Made by a program: the position numbers and the translations under genes
Source of the DNA: Liolophura sinensis
Lineage: Eukaryota > Mollusca > Polyplacophora > Chitonida > Chitonidae
Assembly (NCBI RefSeq): GCF_032854445.1
Contig: NC_088302.1
Location: 9,605,338 to 9,669,337 of the forward strand
Length of the DNA stretch: 64,000 bases
Direction: 5' to 3'
Part shown: positions 42,701 through 56,265 of the stretch, one piece after another
How positions within the stretch are numbered: the stretch's first letter is position 1
Layout: the number at the start of each line of letters is the position of its first letter
The notes under the pieces: generated by a model
The model's input: the letters and a program-made list of their open reading frames with translations, nothing else
Databases searched by the model: none
What the model was told of the DNA's origin: nothing

Positions 42701-45700
42701 TAAACATTTGGTTAGTGGGACTCCGTTTCATTACATGTAATTATCTAATTACGACAATACACGGAAATCGTGTTTAACCTTGTCTGTGAGCAATAACAAA
42801 TGAAAATAAGTTATGCTTAAAAATGAAGTGGCATGGGAATCTCCAAGGCAAGACCATGGCAATGACTTCGTTCAGCAAGGGTGTATATAACCATAATGGT
42901 AGATGCCAGCCGAATCGCCATCTTGATCTCATAGAAACCGAAAAGGCTGGATAGATTTTCCTTCGTTGCCATGACTACGAAGTATTTGTTTGAGGAGGAT
43001 AATTAAACGATATATCTGATCAATAAAGGGCTTTTAATGATACATTTTCTCAGCAATTCCTGGTTACCCTTGCTTCTAAGATAAATGTATAGGTATCTGT
43101 TCTGTATACAGGGTTTGGATTACCTTTAGTTAGTCTTGATCTATCGATAAGCGTAAAGTAATGCAAAAAAAAGATTCTCTGAAGAGTCGAATGTTCCCAT
43201 ATTTCAACAAAGTTTCGTCATCTTCGTGAGACCCGACTTAAGGACAACAAATAACACTGTCTTGAAATACTAAGACGTCATTATGCGACTTTTTAGTTTA
43301 TTCAAGGTTTTTATGCTTTTGTATGATGATAATGAAATGCCTTACAAAGTGATAACTGTAATGGCACTATTTGTCGATGTCTAAAGACTATGTGAATGAG
43401 CAGTACGGTTATAAGATATCCAAACTGCTTCTTGAATGGAAGAGGTTAAATTTTGCATTGACTCAGGTAACCACTGAAGCCACTAGGTGGGGTTGGTGGG
43501 GTGGGGTGGGGGTGGAGGGGGGGGGGGGGGTGATGGCGATCTGCAGATGTATCTACTTATAGTCCAGCCCTTGTGCATACCCTGACACAAGTCACAGCGT
43601 ACGGTTAGACAGGTGTAACTACAGATGCAGGGATGATCCTTCTTTTTATCAGGTATATGGACATTGTGATTTGTAATAAACACCCAGAAATCCATCATTA
43701 AAAAAACGCCGCTGGAGATCGCCACAAAAAGAGATAACTATTCCCAAACACAAAAAGGTGGATACGTTATTATCTGAACAAACCTGCTTACAAAGGCCTT
43801 TATAATGCTGAAAATCGCTGAACCGTGCAGGTTTGACCTCTTGATCGTACATTACTTTCACTCTATATTGTCCCACTTTCTTTGCACTTAGAGACGATAG
43901 ATTTTTCAATGTTATGTGTTTTAATCTAAATATAAAGCAATGCATGTTCATGGCATACACATCATGTTAGAAATGCTCCACACTGTTAACCCTCTTATAA
44001 GTTTTCATGTTCGTTCCAGTGGTTTGTTGCATTCTCAAAAAGATCAGAAAGACTTCAAAGTGACTTGAAGTGCTTGTGTTGTTCATGCAATTGATATTAT
44101 GTTGGCGTAGTCTTACATAATATATTCACCTGGGAAATATCTAACTAAAAGTGTTTGCATTTATCAGTTTTACATAAACAGCATACATCACCAGTGGTGG
44201 ATGAAAGGTTGTGTAATTATTATGAAGAGTTAGGCTTTCTACCCATTATTGTGTAAAGAAAGAAAGGTGTTACATTCGAATCAGCAGTAATTCTAATTTT
44301 AGGGACAGTGTTAAAAAGAAAAAATACACGAGATATGGAGTGAAAACTTAACTAAAGTTGTTAAATTATTTATTTCATCATTTGCATTGTGGATAAACCA
44401 CTGCTGTAAAAGTATTTTTACGTTCAATTCTGCTTTCTTTTTCTGTTTGGGCGCCTTAAATTTGAATCGGGGACGATTTTTTTTTTCAGACCTTATGACC
44501 TCTTGGGTTAGAGCAGGTCGTCGAGTTATCTATACACTAAGCCAGAAAAGACATACATCTGTACAACACAACACACTGCTATATGCTCAACAGGTTTTCA
44601 GTCCACTCTTTATTCATACACTCGTTTAAACCGCTTGAAGGTGTAACGGATGAACGCGCACGCGCTTCTACAACGAACGTTACAATAGGTCAGGGGTGAC
44701 GTAGCTTCAACCAATCAAATGGCCGGTCTCTTGCTACGTTTTTGAAAGCTAGACAAACATGCCCACACAGTGCGACGGTGATGAGTAAGATTTCTGTATG
44801 AATACCCAGGCGGTTTTATAAAACAGGTAGGGTGAGATATGGGTCATATTTAAATGTTGAAGTATGTTAGAGCCGATTTTAGAGCTATCCGATGTAAGCT
44901 TCCTGTGAAACCCATTGAAGAAGTCGTCAGAGAACTTACCTGTAGTTGTGACTGTCATCCATTATACGCTAGTATACCACAGGTAAGCTGAAAAGTATCA
45001 TATAGTAGGAAGGTCTTACATGTACACTTTACCCTCAACAGTTCTTCGGGTGGGAGGGGGGGGGGGGGGATTTCTGCTCCAGGAATCCTGCCATTCTCAT
45101 GATACTTATTTTTGTGTATTTATACCTTTTCTGAAGATATAACGACTAAGAATGAACTCATAAATATTTTAATAGCAGGGAGAAGGAATCGCCTTACTTC
45201 TAACATCGGTCTATATATTAATTTTTACAAAGGCAAAAACCCCTAGTACTATAAATATAAAGATCACCTGATTTATATTCATTATAACCTGTTAAACTCA
45301 TAAAACGAAACTGGTGAATACAGGTGACACACAGTAACGTGGTGATGATAACGATCCTCTTCCGGATATCTCCACATTCCGTTTTTTTCCGGTTAACTAA
45401 TCATCAGATGTCTAGTTTAGTCATTTGTTGTTGCTTTCCACCCACTTAAACCAAATTCTCCTTTGAAATTTTAAATTTAATTCCAAATTTCTAATCCATA
45501 TTTTATATTCAATCAAGGGATCCCATTCCTGCCCATCCCATTGGGCACACATAAGCTATACAATGAATGGAAATTCACACCTCTCTGTTTGTACGTCGAA
45601 AACATTCTATTGATGGTGCCTTGTGTTGTATCCGTTTTCAGTTTGTATACCTTCCTTTATATTGAGATGTTTGTACATGTGTGTATCCTGTTCAAATCAT

Positions 45701-48700
45701 GTATTCACCTTCATAAAAATAACAAAGGCTGTGTAAAAATACATGTATACAAGAAGTAATATACAGGTATTGCAAAGGCTAATATGGTTGTGCTAACTCC
45801 CTCTGTATGCTGGCGAGTGTAACGTCGGATAAAGCTCAGTAAGTAATAATGTAGATAAAATCAGCTGAGCCGTAACCGTCAATGGAGGGGAGACAGATTA
45901 TAACCTGGGCTGGAAGGATGGATAAGGGTTCAACACGTACACCCACGGGTATATGCTTCGTCAACCCCGGGGTATTCTCTCTAAAAAATATCATCGTACA
46001 TATCACATGATCATGGGTTAAAAAGTGAACAGAGATATTATTGCGTACTTGAAATATGTGTTTTCGTGCAAAGCATATTATGACCAGAGGATAGATATTT
46101 TGTGGGTGACCGGTCGACATATTCATTATCACTATACATATACATACATGTGTCTACCCCTTTTTTTTAGACAGCGGGAGTTTTGGACGAATACGGTTCC
46201 ATAATAAATCACGTGCTTAACTAATCGATAAGTGAAAAATAACATTTCTAATTTCACAGACGATTGTGTTTCTATATTTTTTACCAGAACGATGTCATGT
46301 TTCATGTAACATGTATCCCTAAATTGTAAATCAAAATAAAAAATTAACAACATACAACAAAAACAAAAAAAAAAAAACATTGTCTTTTACCATCCAAAGG
46401 AATGTGCCAATTTTTGACAGTTCTGTTCCATAATAGTGGCCATGCGTGGGAGACGTGCGGCACTCCTTGAATGCGCGTGGGGTTTTAAGCGAAAAGTGAA
46501 ACGGAAGTTGGAGGCGTTCCCAAACCAACATGCATTGTAAGATCTGTGCCAGAACTTTGAAAATTCTTTGATTCGGTAAGATTACATTTCATGCACGTCA
46601 GTTACGTACGTTAAACCATATCTGACCCTGTATTTTGGGACCTTACATGTTAGGACCAGTGGCACATGGCTGTTAACTTTGGTTTATTGTAGAAGGTTTT
46701 CTTGTTATTTATATAGCCAGGAAACAACCAGGCTTTTGGTTTCCAAAAGACATGGGTCATGTGAAAAATGTGTCATGAAATGAAAACATATCATGAGTAT
46801 TCCTAGTAGGCATGAAACTTTCACTCGGTGGTGACTGAGTGGATGTAGAATCATGTGTTCGTTGATTTGTTTTCACTACTGACCTACTTAAACCGAAAGT
46901 AGTTCTGAATGTGAGATATTCTGATTTCAAATAGTAACAAAAGGCATATTCCTGAGCATGTCTAGATTCGACTCATACTAACAGCAGAATGCTCGTAGCG
47001 TGTTAGAAAGGTGTTATTATCAAGGATTTTTTGTCACCGTGTAAAACCTGCCGAAATGTCATCGGGGCATGAGAAATGTCACGGTAGACCTTATACAGAG
47101 TGACGGATATTTAGGAAATGTCATCTCCACCGTTCGGTTGTGTTTCACTATTTGCTCACATTTAAACACGATGTAATTACTTTCCCAGAATGCTTATGTC
47201 TTTCCGTTCGCTTTTGGCACTGAAAAAAACTCTGGTTATTTTTATCGACGCCCAGTTCTAGACTTTTGTTAGTTGAGGTCTAGGACTTTATGGGAGCCGG
47301 GTTATCGCAAACATTCAAGTACCTAGGAACTACAAAATGCAATGCATACTGAATAAATGGAACTGCATGGCTTTGATGTATGTAGCCGCGTTCACATGTT
47401 GTGACTGGTCGTATGTACTGATGTGCCGAATATAGGGAGTATCAGTTGATTTTAGTTGAATGGCACAAATTGTATGAAACTGAGCCTCTGATTTCAGTCA
47501 TTAGTCGCAATGGAGTTGTCGATAAGATAAAACGCACGTTTTTCAAAGATAAATGGAAATTCTCGGCTAACCGAGTTGCTTAATGCGTACACATCCCCTG
47601 TAAATGTTTCCACTTTGTATTTACGTGACGGTTACTACTGGACCACTCCCTGTTACTTTTGTTGTTCACATTTTATGTTGGCATTACGTAAGGGAATCGC
47701 GGTAAAACGACATTCCAACGCAGAAAAGTTAGACAGATGATCGCATGTTAAGTCACCATCACTTGTCGGTGCATCGAGTCATTGCAAGGGCAGGTCTTTG
47801 CGCCCCAATTACCCGTGTAACTATTTGAAATACAAGAACACTGTTAAGCCATTCATGGAATATTTAGACTTGAAGGAATGTTGGTTCAGGGCAATCCCTT
47901 ACTGTATTGATATACACACTCAAAGTTTCTCCATAAAGAGACAAATAGAACATTTTGTTATTGAGCCTTTGGTGCATGATCTCATAATTAACCCCATGCA
48001 AGGACTTTGCTGTTGCTAGGCATGTAGTAACATATACCTATATAGGGGTGACACGTGATACCTTCTATACCCGACCCAAATTTCAACCCATCTCAGCCTG
48101 CCTTCAGGCGAAGTTGAACAGAGACATCCCCCACGCTTAGCATGTACGAAGTACTACTCAAAGGAAATCTGAGATGTGATAAACCGACTACAAAACTTTT
48201 CACAAAGATATGGAAATGACAGCGTATGGCCAAAATGGTTTTCAAACATATGGAATAATTGCTCTTGTGTTGGTGTCCCAAGGCATTGAAACGCCTTGAT
48301 CTGACAAACAGCCATCGAGTACTATGAGCTGAATTTCAATAGGACCACAATACAGCTCTGGGTGGGCTATCGGACATATAGGGGCCTTTCTAAGCTATAA
48401 CTATAAATGCCAAAAACATGTGGGCTAAATTATGCCTTTGTGTGAAAATATACAGGCCAGAATATGTCAATGTCAACACATTCAGATGACGTTTTTTGGA
48501 CGTTTTACCTTACCACAGGACGACGCCATAATTCTTTTTTTTTACCCTTTTCCCCCACCCTTATTATGCCCCAAATATAGATCGGAAAATTGGCCCCTCT
48601 CTGTGCCATTGTATGTTGGAGGTCACTCTAACAGTACATGCAGAGACCTGATCCGTACTGGGGTTAAAATCAGCATAATCAATACAGGAGATTTTCTATT

Positions 48701-51641
48701 TGAGATTAAATTATAGAGCAATCATGGTAATAGGATACTTTTTATTATGCCCGTAATGCGAAAGTTTGTCTATGTCTTATGATTGCAATCGATTATGTAA
48801 CCAAATTAACTTCATTTCGGTATGTTGAACCGATCGGGCCAATGTCCATGCGCTTAATTAAGTATTAGACGTTGAATAGCCGTGTGCAATTTAAATGAAG
48901 TTTTGTTTTGTTCCATTAGATCATGTTTTGCTTAATTAATGAGAATGGCAAGGCTTATGGATCTACACGTGATCTTTTTTATTTTGAGTGCCTGTGATAC
49001 CGAACGCATGCTACGTAAAACTTCTTACCGTGACCTTTAGATAGAATAGATAAGGATGTTTCTCGCAAAACGTTTTGACACTGGTATATTAGGTCAAGCG
49101 TAAGCCCAAATTCAGTGAATGAACCTTCAGTACTAAAGAAGGTCCTGTGCCGTAGGTAAAAATACTAAAACAAAACCCATTGTGTGGACATTGAGTTCTG
49201 TACAGAGAAATGTCTTGAAAGTGTTTCTACAAAAACAAAATTCAAATCTGTTCTGTGACATTTTTTGCTTTGTAAGGGGAATTAAAAAATGAAACTAAAA
49301 AAATTAAAAATAGATAAAAAAAAGGAAATAGATCCCATCGTTTATCAAACATTACGGGTAAATATTACGCTAGTAATAAACTTTTAATTATAAAGCTGAC
49401 AAATGATGCGAATCTAGCATCACCATTCACTTCTCGTCAAGCTCTGACCTGACAATCTTTTGAAAGATGACGCAAGAATAAAGATCACGGAAGTCTTAAA
49501 ATAAGGTACGGTGAGGTGTGAGACATCAACTTTGAACAAATTCCCAACAACAAACAAACCTGTATGCTAATTTTATCGTCAGCGATAAGCTGATGTCATC
49601 TTGTACACGTGGTTATCTTTTTCTTGAAGGTCTCGTTAAATACCACCCCTGGGAACTTTCCGTTAGAACAAATTATGCCGTTCCTTGAAATTCCTCACGG
49701 TTATATTAATCTGAGTATACGAAATGTTATCTTGTTGGCATTTGGTTCACGTTATTTTGGGAACTATTCAAGGTGACACCTTAGTTTCTTTATGAACTGG
49801 ATTGTCAAGTTAGGCAACATACTTCTCGTTACGGAAACATGAACTTTCATATGTCTCGGTCTAATTCGTTACAGAAACAAAAAAAAGGTTTCTTAGTTGT
49901 ATTTTTATGTGACTATGCTATTTTCATGCGTAGCCATCGAAATCACTTAGTGAAATGATATGAACTACATCTAGCTTCAAGACCTCTATGACTAATGGAT
50001 GCGTGTTAAAGATAGATGTCAGCTGTAGGGTATTCTTTTGTTATTTTACTTTTTAGACACAAATTATTTACAAAGAATTTATTAATAAACAGGTTGTTAT
50101 CTGTTTTAATGGGTTATCTGAATAGAAATATTCGCTGAAAGCTTTTATGCGACCATTAACCCGTTGACCAAGCCTTGACAGTCGTGTCTTTGCGTCTCCA
50201 GGAATGGGCAGTTTGCCAAGAAATATGCGTGAAGATCCTTATTGACATCTCTAGGTACAATAATCCCAATGTGTGGAGAGCTAATTCCTAGGGACTTACC
50301 TGTGTGACTCATTTGTAACACATTCTTGCACATTACGGCGAAGCTCTGATACTGCCGCAGATCTGTGGATAACTAGCTGACACTCCTTACTTTGTGAGAG
50401 ATTAATTTAGTAGTTTAGATCACACCTCAAATACAAGAGAGTCAGGTTTGGGCTGTTCGCTTGTCCTCAGCTGTTGGTGTATAGTTTAACTCGATAGTGT
50501 GTGTGTGTGTGTGCAGCCAACACAGAGTATTCACCAGATGAGATACTGTATCAGCTGACACAGTGTATTTTCCGCTTGACGTTACGATTCTTCAGTTCAC
50601 AGTTTATATATTCACAGTATGTATCTTTACGTCAAAATGTACCTCATTGTTTATGAATTTGCCAATATATATATTGAACTATGCCTTAACAAGAGTTCAC
50701 TTTGCTGGTAAAGATCGGTTTTGTCTTTCAGTGCTTTAACATTTAAACTAGACCGTGTTTTCTTAGCTGAATAAGCCCAGTCGGCGTTTCACGCAGACAT
50801 CGGTGAGACAAACTACAGCAGCTAAAAGACATGATTTTACGTCAGGTGCCAACGGCGCCGTGGAGTTAACAGACAGATGTGTATTCAGTGTAGCAACTAC
50901 CGTAAAATAACTTCGTTTATCTACCTTAGTTGGCGAGAGCCCCCACCTGTCTCGCCAATATCTGCATGAACTCCCAAGACCCCTGAAACGCCGATTGGAC
51001 TGATACCAATATTTGACGCCACTAATAGGCTAATGGGGGTACACAATGTTGTAAAAGCTTTTCCAGTGGCATTTTCCGCCCATGCCCAAATCGAGTGCTG
51101 TTTTGGCTGCTGTTGTTGGTATTGTTATCCGTATTGACTGCATCGTTGGTCTTTGGAAGTAGTATGCAGGACCACAATACAAATGCCTAAGGTGTGTGAA
51201 GCTGTCTACGAGAATTATGCTGCGGGCAGTGTTAAACCCAAAGCGAGCCAGATCGGCACAGGTAGTGTGGAAAGGTAGAGTGCTTGTTGTATAGTGATAT
51301 AATAGACTGAAGAACCCACGTCGCACACACTGTACGATGGTTTATCTACGGTCATGGCAACTAAAGGGACTTTAGAAACTTCCATCAGTATCTTCAGAAA
51401 TATGGAGGTTTTGCACAAGCCAATCCCAGTTTATGTAACAAAGACATCATTCTACGCTGTGACTCTACAAGTCTTGTGTATTACTTGCTTGTTTCATGAG
51501 TACAATTATACGAAAAAGTGTAAAGTATTAGAGAAAGGAGCAGTGCTACACATAGTTTTTCACACCGCCTTCAAGGCCGCTTCGTCGTTCCCATGAAACT
51601 GCTGGAATCTAAACTGGATTATTTTCTGTAATATTTTTCAG
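39783..51641. other. Gene desert upstream of the TRIM gene
   Basis: About 12 kb with no supported coding exon, RNA gene or recognisable transposon. It contains C-rich (40385-40450) and G-rich (43487-43531, 45053-45069) tracts and a short (GT)n at about 50498-50514. Non-coding first exon(s) of the TRIM gene should lie somewhere here, because the TRIM start-codon exon begins at a splice acceptor. Confidence 0.4.
43487..43531 (+). repeat. G-rich tract with G-quadruplex potential
   Basis: Several runs of three to five G spaced by one or two bases, ending in a run of more than ten G. It fits the four-run quadruplex pattern on the plus strand. No gene adjoins it. Confidence 0.8.
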
Positions 51642-51684
51642 CCATCAATTTACACTGAAGCATTGCGCCTGAGACTCCCACACG

Positions 51685-54384
51685 ATGTTGTCAACGATGG
51701 GGATAAGCGTGATGGAGACGAGTTCGATGATGTCGAACAGTAACACGAGTTCCGACGGCACCACCATGAGCCGTTCCTCAGGGTACACGACTAGTGAGAT
51801 CGTGTCCAGTGTGCAGGAAACCATCCTAGAAGAGCCAGAAAGCCCTACAAAGAAAGGTAAGAGACAGTGAAATCAATATTTTGCTTGATTATTTGCTTGG
51901 AGTTTAATGCTGATTTTGAACGTATTTGGGTTATACTGAGATTGTGTGTCTTTATGACACAACAGACATACTTACCATGCCAAGGACATCAGTTCCTGGT
52001 TGTTCAAAATTTACCAGATACCAGATTTAACTTTGAACCAAGTACATTCAATTTTGTACGTAGCCCAGAATTGCGTAGTAGTTTATTAAAAATGAACTTT
52101 TTAATCTTATTCTATGACTTTGGACAACTTCATTGGATACTGAATTGGGATAAAATTTTAAATGTAAAATATGACTTGATACCAATAGCTAATACACTCT
52201 CGAACAACTGGACCCTGATATTTACACCATATCTAGTCACTGTACTCCAAGACCTGTTCGACCCGTTCTTGCCCATGCCCATAAAAGGTACTTATTCAAA
52301 TATGTACACTTCATAAAGGACACATTTACTTATACGATCATATCTATAAAACCATATCTTTGGATGGAGATCAAAGATTTCCAAAAGCAGTTCAACAGAT
52401 GTGCTTAGTGTCTTGAAAACAATCTGGAATGAAATGATGCCATAAACAACACGATTTGACTACTGGGTTGAAGCTGTGCTGGTGTAGCATAGGTTCATGA
52501 AGCAACATGCCGAATTTGATGACGTTGTAATACTCTTATTGTTATCAATATCTTATTAAATGTATGACCTGCAGTACTTTTTGCGGTTCAGCTGGCAGTA
52601 TATGTTAATGGACTGTAGATGTTTAAATTGGCAATGGCAAGCATGAACTCCGCAGAGATGGCTTGTAAGAGGATATGTCCACATCACACAAACTGATTAA
52701 AGTCACCCTGGTTGGGCTCCATCGTGCATGTAACAGTTAGTCCTTTATATCTCGTTAGCGCTTGTTTTTGTCTTGGTCTGGTGAGAAAACCCTCAAACTA
52801 AGTGCCTTTTTTACAGCATATAAACTAAACTTCTTGCACTTGTTGACGCTGAAGACTATTATCTCCTCTTACCTCTCAAAATGAATTCTGCCTCACGAGC
52901 ACTTCTTTACTCTAAGATTTGTTTTATGAACAACACGTGAGATATTAGCAAAGAAGTCTATTTTTGCTATTGAGGAGATAGTTTTCATAACAAGATATCC
53001 GGTTTCAAGAATCATGTCTGTCACAATAGTTTCACACGCACTGGCTTTATTGCGCCACCACTGTTTTTTTGTAACATACATCAACCAAAATTGGTTTATC
53101 GTTCTGAAGGAATAATGCATGTGAAAACGTACCTTGGATAAAAACGGCGTCACATGACCTGCTAGGGGATATCTCCTTTTTTCCAAAGTTTTAGCTGCAC
53201 AGGGACCAACATTGTAAAGTTTTCCCTGCTCGTCTTCATTTTTAAAGCGACAGTAAGCATTAATATTAATGAATTCAAAACTATAATTTTATTATAGCTA
53301 CGAGAGAGCGAATCAGTAATGTATTGTCGATGTTATTGCAGATAACTTTTTCATAGAAGACGTGAAGAGGAAGACTGGTGACAAGCTGGATGGGCCTGAT
53401 CAGAAACGCAGATTGATTTTAGACGAGGATCATTTCGAAGAGACTTTCTTGAAATGTGCTATATGTCGCGAGAATTATGACAACCAGGTGAGAACACCCA
53501 AGATGCTCCCTTGTCACCACACCTTCTGTCAATCCTGTCTCCTAGAAATGTTTCGAGTAGAATGCGAATTCCGTGTGGCTCTGACATCAGCCTACAGGTC
53601 ACATCTTCCATCAGCAGTTAAAATCCAGTGCCCAAGCTGTCGCGACTCGTTCATCATCGGAGAAGAAGAATTAAAGAATTTACCGAAGGATATTACAGTT
53701 CTACAGCTGACCAATTTCGTGACAGAGGCGGAAAGTTGTACAGTGTCGTTTTGCCCCAACCACGCTTCCCAACCCCTGAATTTCTTCTGTGATGAGTGCT
53801 TCTCTCCAGTTTGTTCGGAGTGCACCGCAAAGGAACACGCCATACAAGACGGTCACAACGTGATGAATATATCAGAGGCCATGAAGAAATACTCACCGGA
53901 AATCGACGAGGCTCTTCACGATCTTGAGAACCAATCAGATTCCGTGGTGGAAGCGCGTGCTGCCTTGGAAACGGCTCTGGAGAACTTGTCTGTTGCCGAA
54001 ACGGAAATTGTCAACGACATTCACGCCACATTCGAGAAGTTCCACTCAATTGCAACCCAGCGCGAGAAAGATTTGGTGCAAATATGCGAGCGCGAAATCG
54101 GCCGAAAGCGCCAAGTTCTGGAAGAAAAACTTGAAGTTGTGAAACGACATCAAAATAACATGACATCATCTCGCGATCAGATGGTGTTGGCAAAAGAAGC
54201 CGAAGATGTAGATCACATTTTCCGACAGCATAAAGCCATCAAGGAAACCTTAGCGGATCCAGTCGAACTTCCTACGTACGACAAAGAACAATTCTCGGCC
54301 TTATTCCGATTCGAGTCCAACGATCAAGACCGTGCTTTGGATGCCATGAGAGATTTCGGTGATGTAACCTTTGAAACAAGTTAG
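51685..54384 (+). CDS. TRIM-type RING/B-box/coiled-coil E3 ubiquitin ligase
   Basis: Exons 51685-51856 and 53342-54384 join in phase 1 to 404 residues. The first exon starts at an acceptor (AG 51640-51641) and has an in-frame TGA before the ATG, so earlier exons are non-coding. Residues 1-57 form a Ser/Thr/Met-rich disordered tail. A C3HC4 RING spans about 96-157 (CAIC, then CHHTFCQSC, then CPSC), with a long 30-residue loop before the last pair. A B-box 2 (C195-x2-H198, CDEC, CSEC, H223, H229) is followed by a coiled coil at about 235-340. The protein then ends with no NHL, SPRY, filamin or membrane segment. TRIM proteins transfer ubiquitin via the RING and dimerise via the coiled coil; substrate is unknown, since the usual C-terminal reader is absent. 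Large TRIM expansions are known in molluscs, many linked to innate immunity, so an immune role is possible but not shown. Confidence 0.92.
51857..53341 (+). other. TRIM intron, with a fortuitous open frame
   Basis: A 1.5-kb AT-rich intron bounded by GT (51857) and AG (53341). A 149-codon open frame (51867-52316) begins just after the donor, is hydrophobic and AT-driven, and has no recognisable domain. Intron retention would end the TRIM frame within a few codons. Confidence 0.6.
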
Positions 54385-55448
54385 AAATTTGTTCTATTAT
54401 TTTAGCCCGTAGAAACTTTTCTGTTTGACAAGGTGGAAAGTGCCAAATATTCAATGATCTTCAACCAGATATACGCGTAGGTGGACAGGTGTACATACCC
54501 AATCATTTAACAGTTGACCCGAACTTAGGATACAGTGTTTGAGGCGAGAAATCGGACTACAAGAAGAAATGAGCGAGTTTGCGACCGTTCATTGTCTCTG
54601 TGGTGTTTTTATGAGGCTTGAGAAGGTACAAAGACTGCAAGTTACAGGGCAAATTCCCACAGTCATTGAACGTTTGTTCTTCATTAACTACCATTATACA
54701 ACTGGCAGAAGAGATACGAGTCACTTTCTCGGGTACTTCCTTTGTCGATTTCATACCGACAAACACAGAAAAAAATGTCGTGACTTAAAAACTATTTTTA
54801 AAAACATTTTACAATTTTACACAAGATTTTCACGGATACTGTTTAATTAGTCTCATGGCTGGTGAAAACCGGATTATGTAGCGAACATTTATAAGTTATG
54901 TTATATACTATTGTTGACAATTAGCTTGGCGCAATTAACGAACATTTTGAACTCTGGATGATATTTGTTTTATCTATACCTGTTTATTGACATTTATAAT
55001 TTATGATTTTGTATCGTACTCGTACATATGTAGTGAGCAGAATTCTATGTTAAGTCACTTTATGGGACACAAAATTGACAAGATGGATGACTTGCAATTG
55101 GTATAATTCTTTCCAGGTTTTTGTGCGACATTCATAATGAAAAATACATATCCGCATCTAGTGAATGATTGCGTAGCCAGACCTGCATCCATTTAAAGAA
55201 GCCGTGCTTTTGATTTTATTAATTTACAGAAAACTACAAAAAGATTGAATAATTGTTTAATGACCATACACCTGCAAAGTAAAAGCATTCATCATTGTTC
55301 AAAAAGAGAAACGGCATAAATCAAGTCTGTAAATCTTTTGGTATTAGGACATGGACATTTCCCTACTTTCAAATCAAGGACACTTAAAAAAGTGTCCAAA
55401 CCGGAATCTAGCCATTATCATGTTGACGTTCCATTGTCATTTGCTAGG

Positions 55449-55493
55449 CATATTCCATAGTTATTACCTTTGACTTGGAAACTATAGAATATG
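55449..55493. repeat. Hairpin-forming inverted repeat
   Basis: CATATTCCATAGTT at 55449-55462 pairs with AACTATAGAATATG at 55480-55493, 14-base arms with one mismatch and a 17-base loop. No gene context. Confidence 0.7.
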
Positions 55494-55606
55494 CAGTTAG
55501 TGTGATTGATATATTATAGACTCGAACGGTTGTTATTGCTCCCAGTTTCTCAGTCTACATTTAAAAACTTCTAAAGACGGAGGGTTATCGATGAGGACAA
55601 TTTAAC

Positions 55607-55627
55607 TTAGTCGATTAAATCGACTAA
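55607..55627. repeat. Perfect palindrome, 10-base arms
   Basis: TTAGTCGATT, a single A, then AATCGACTAA. The arms match perfectly. It could be a factor-binding dyad or a chance event. Confidence 0.9.
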
Positions 55628-55999
55628 AAGTAGTTTTCGTATAATATCTCAACTGAGTAGCTTACCTTAGCTTTTCCTAACCGGCTGGGAAGGTTTTAGT
55701 TTGAGCTTGTGTTATGACTCTTGAAGTGGGCTAGTCCATCGTGTGCTGTTCTACCCTATGTGACTCATGTCGTGGGCAACGTGTGTATACACAGTTATGT
55801 ATCCAATTATGCAAAGGACATGGTGGCCAAGAAGTACTTTTGTCTCGATGATACCTACAGAACTACATGTCACTGGATTATTATTTTACTTTACTGTCTC
55901 AGACTGGATGGTGCTAGTTATGGGTTGCTTTGGAAAGCATTCTAATGGTTGGGTGTTTTCTACTTGAATCCTTAAGAATTTATGTACTCCATCCCTCAG

Positions 56000-56265
56000 C
56001 TGTATACCTTCACATCTGTGTCAGATTTTCTTTCTTTACCTTCATAGCTTGTGGGATATGCTGTTTTTAAATCTCCCAAAAACCGAGTGCTATCCTGTAT
56101 GTACACCCTCATAGCTTCGTGCTAATCACTATCTATATTTTCACAACTGTGTGACATACACAACTGTATATCTATATAGCTGTGTGATATTTTATACCTA
56201 CATTTACAAATGAGTGATACGAGCATGTTGTATTTGTACCTTCACAGCTGCGTGATATTCTGTAA
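56000..56265. repeat. Degenerate tandem repeat, about seven units
   Basis: Irregularly spaced units resembling TACCTTCACAGCTGTGTGAT plus a short ATATTCTGTA-like spacer; clear ones are near 56005, 56040, 56140, 56180 and 56240. Old and diverged. Confidence 0.6.

Noticed and set aside
51867-52316. 149-codon open frame in the TRIM intron
   Set aside because: AT-driven composition, no domain, and the flanking donor and acceptor join the TRIM exons in phase without it.
53362-54384. TRIM protein starting at 53362
   Set aside because: That codon is GTG inside exon 2. The acceptor at 53341 and the phase-matched exon 51685-51856 give the true start.
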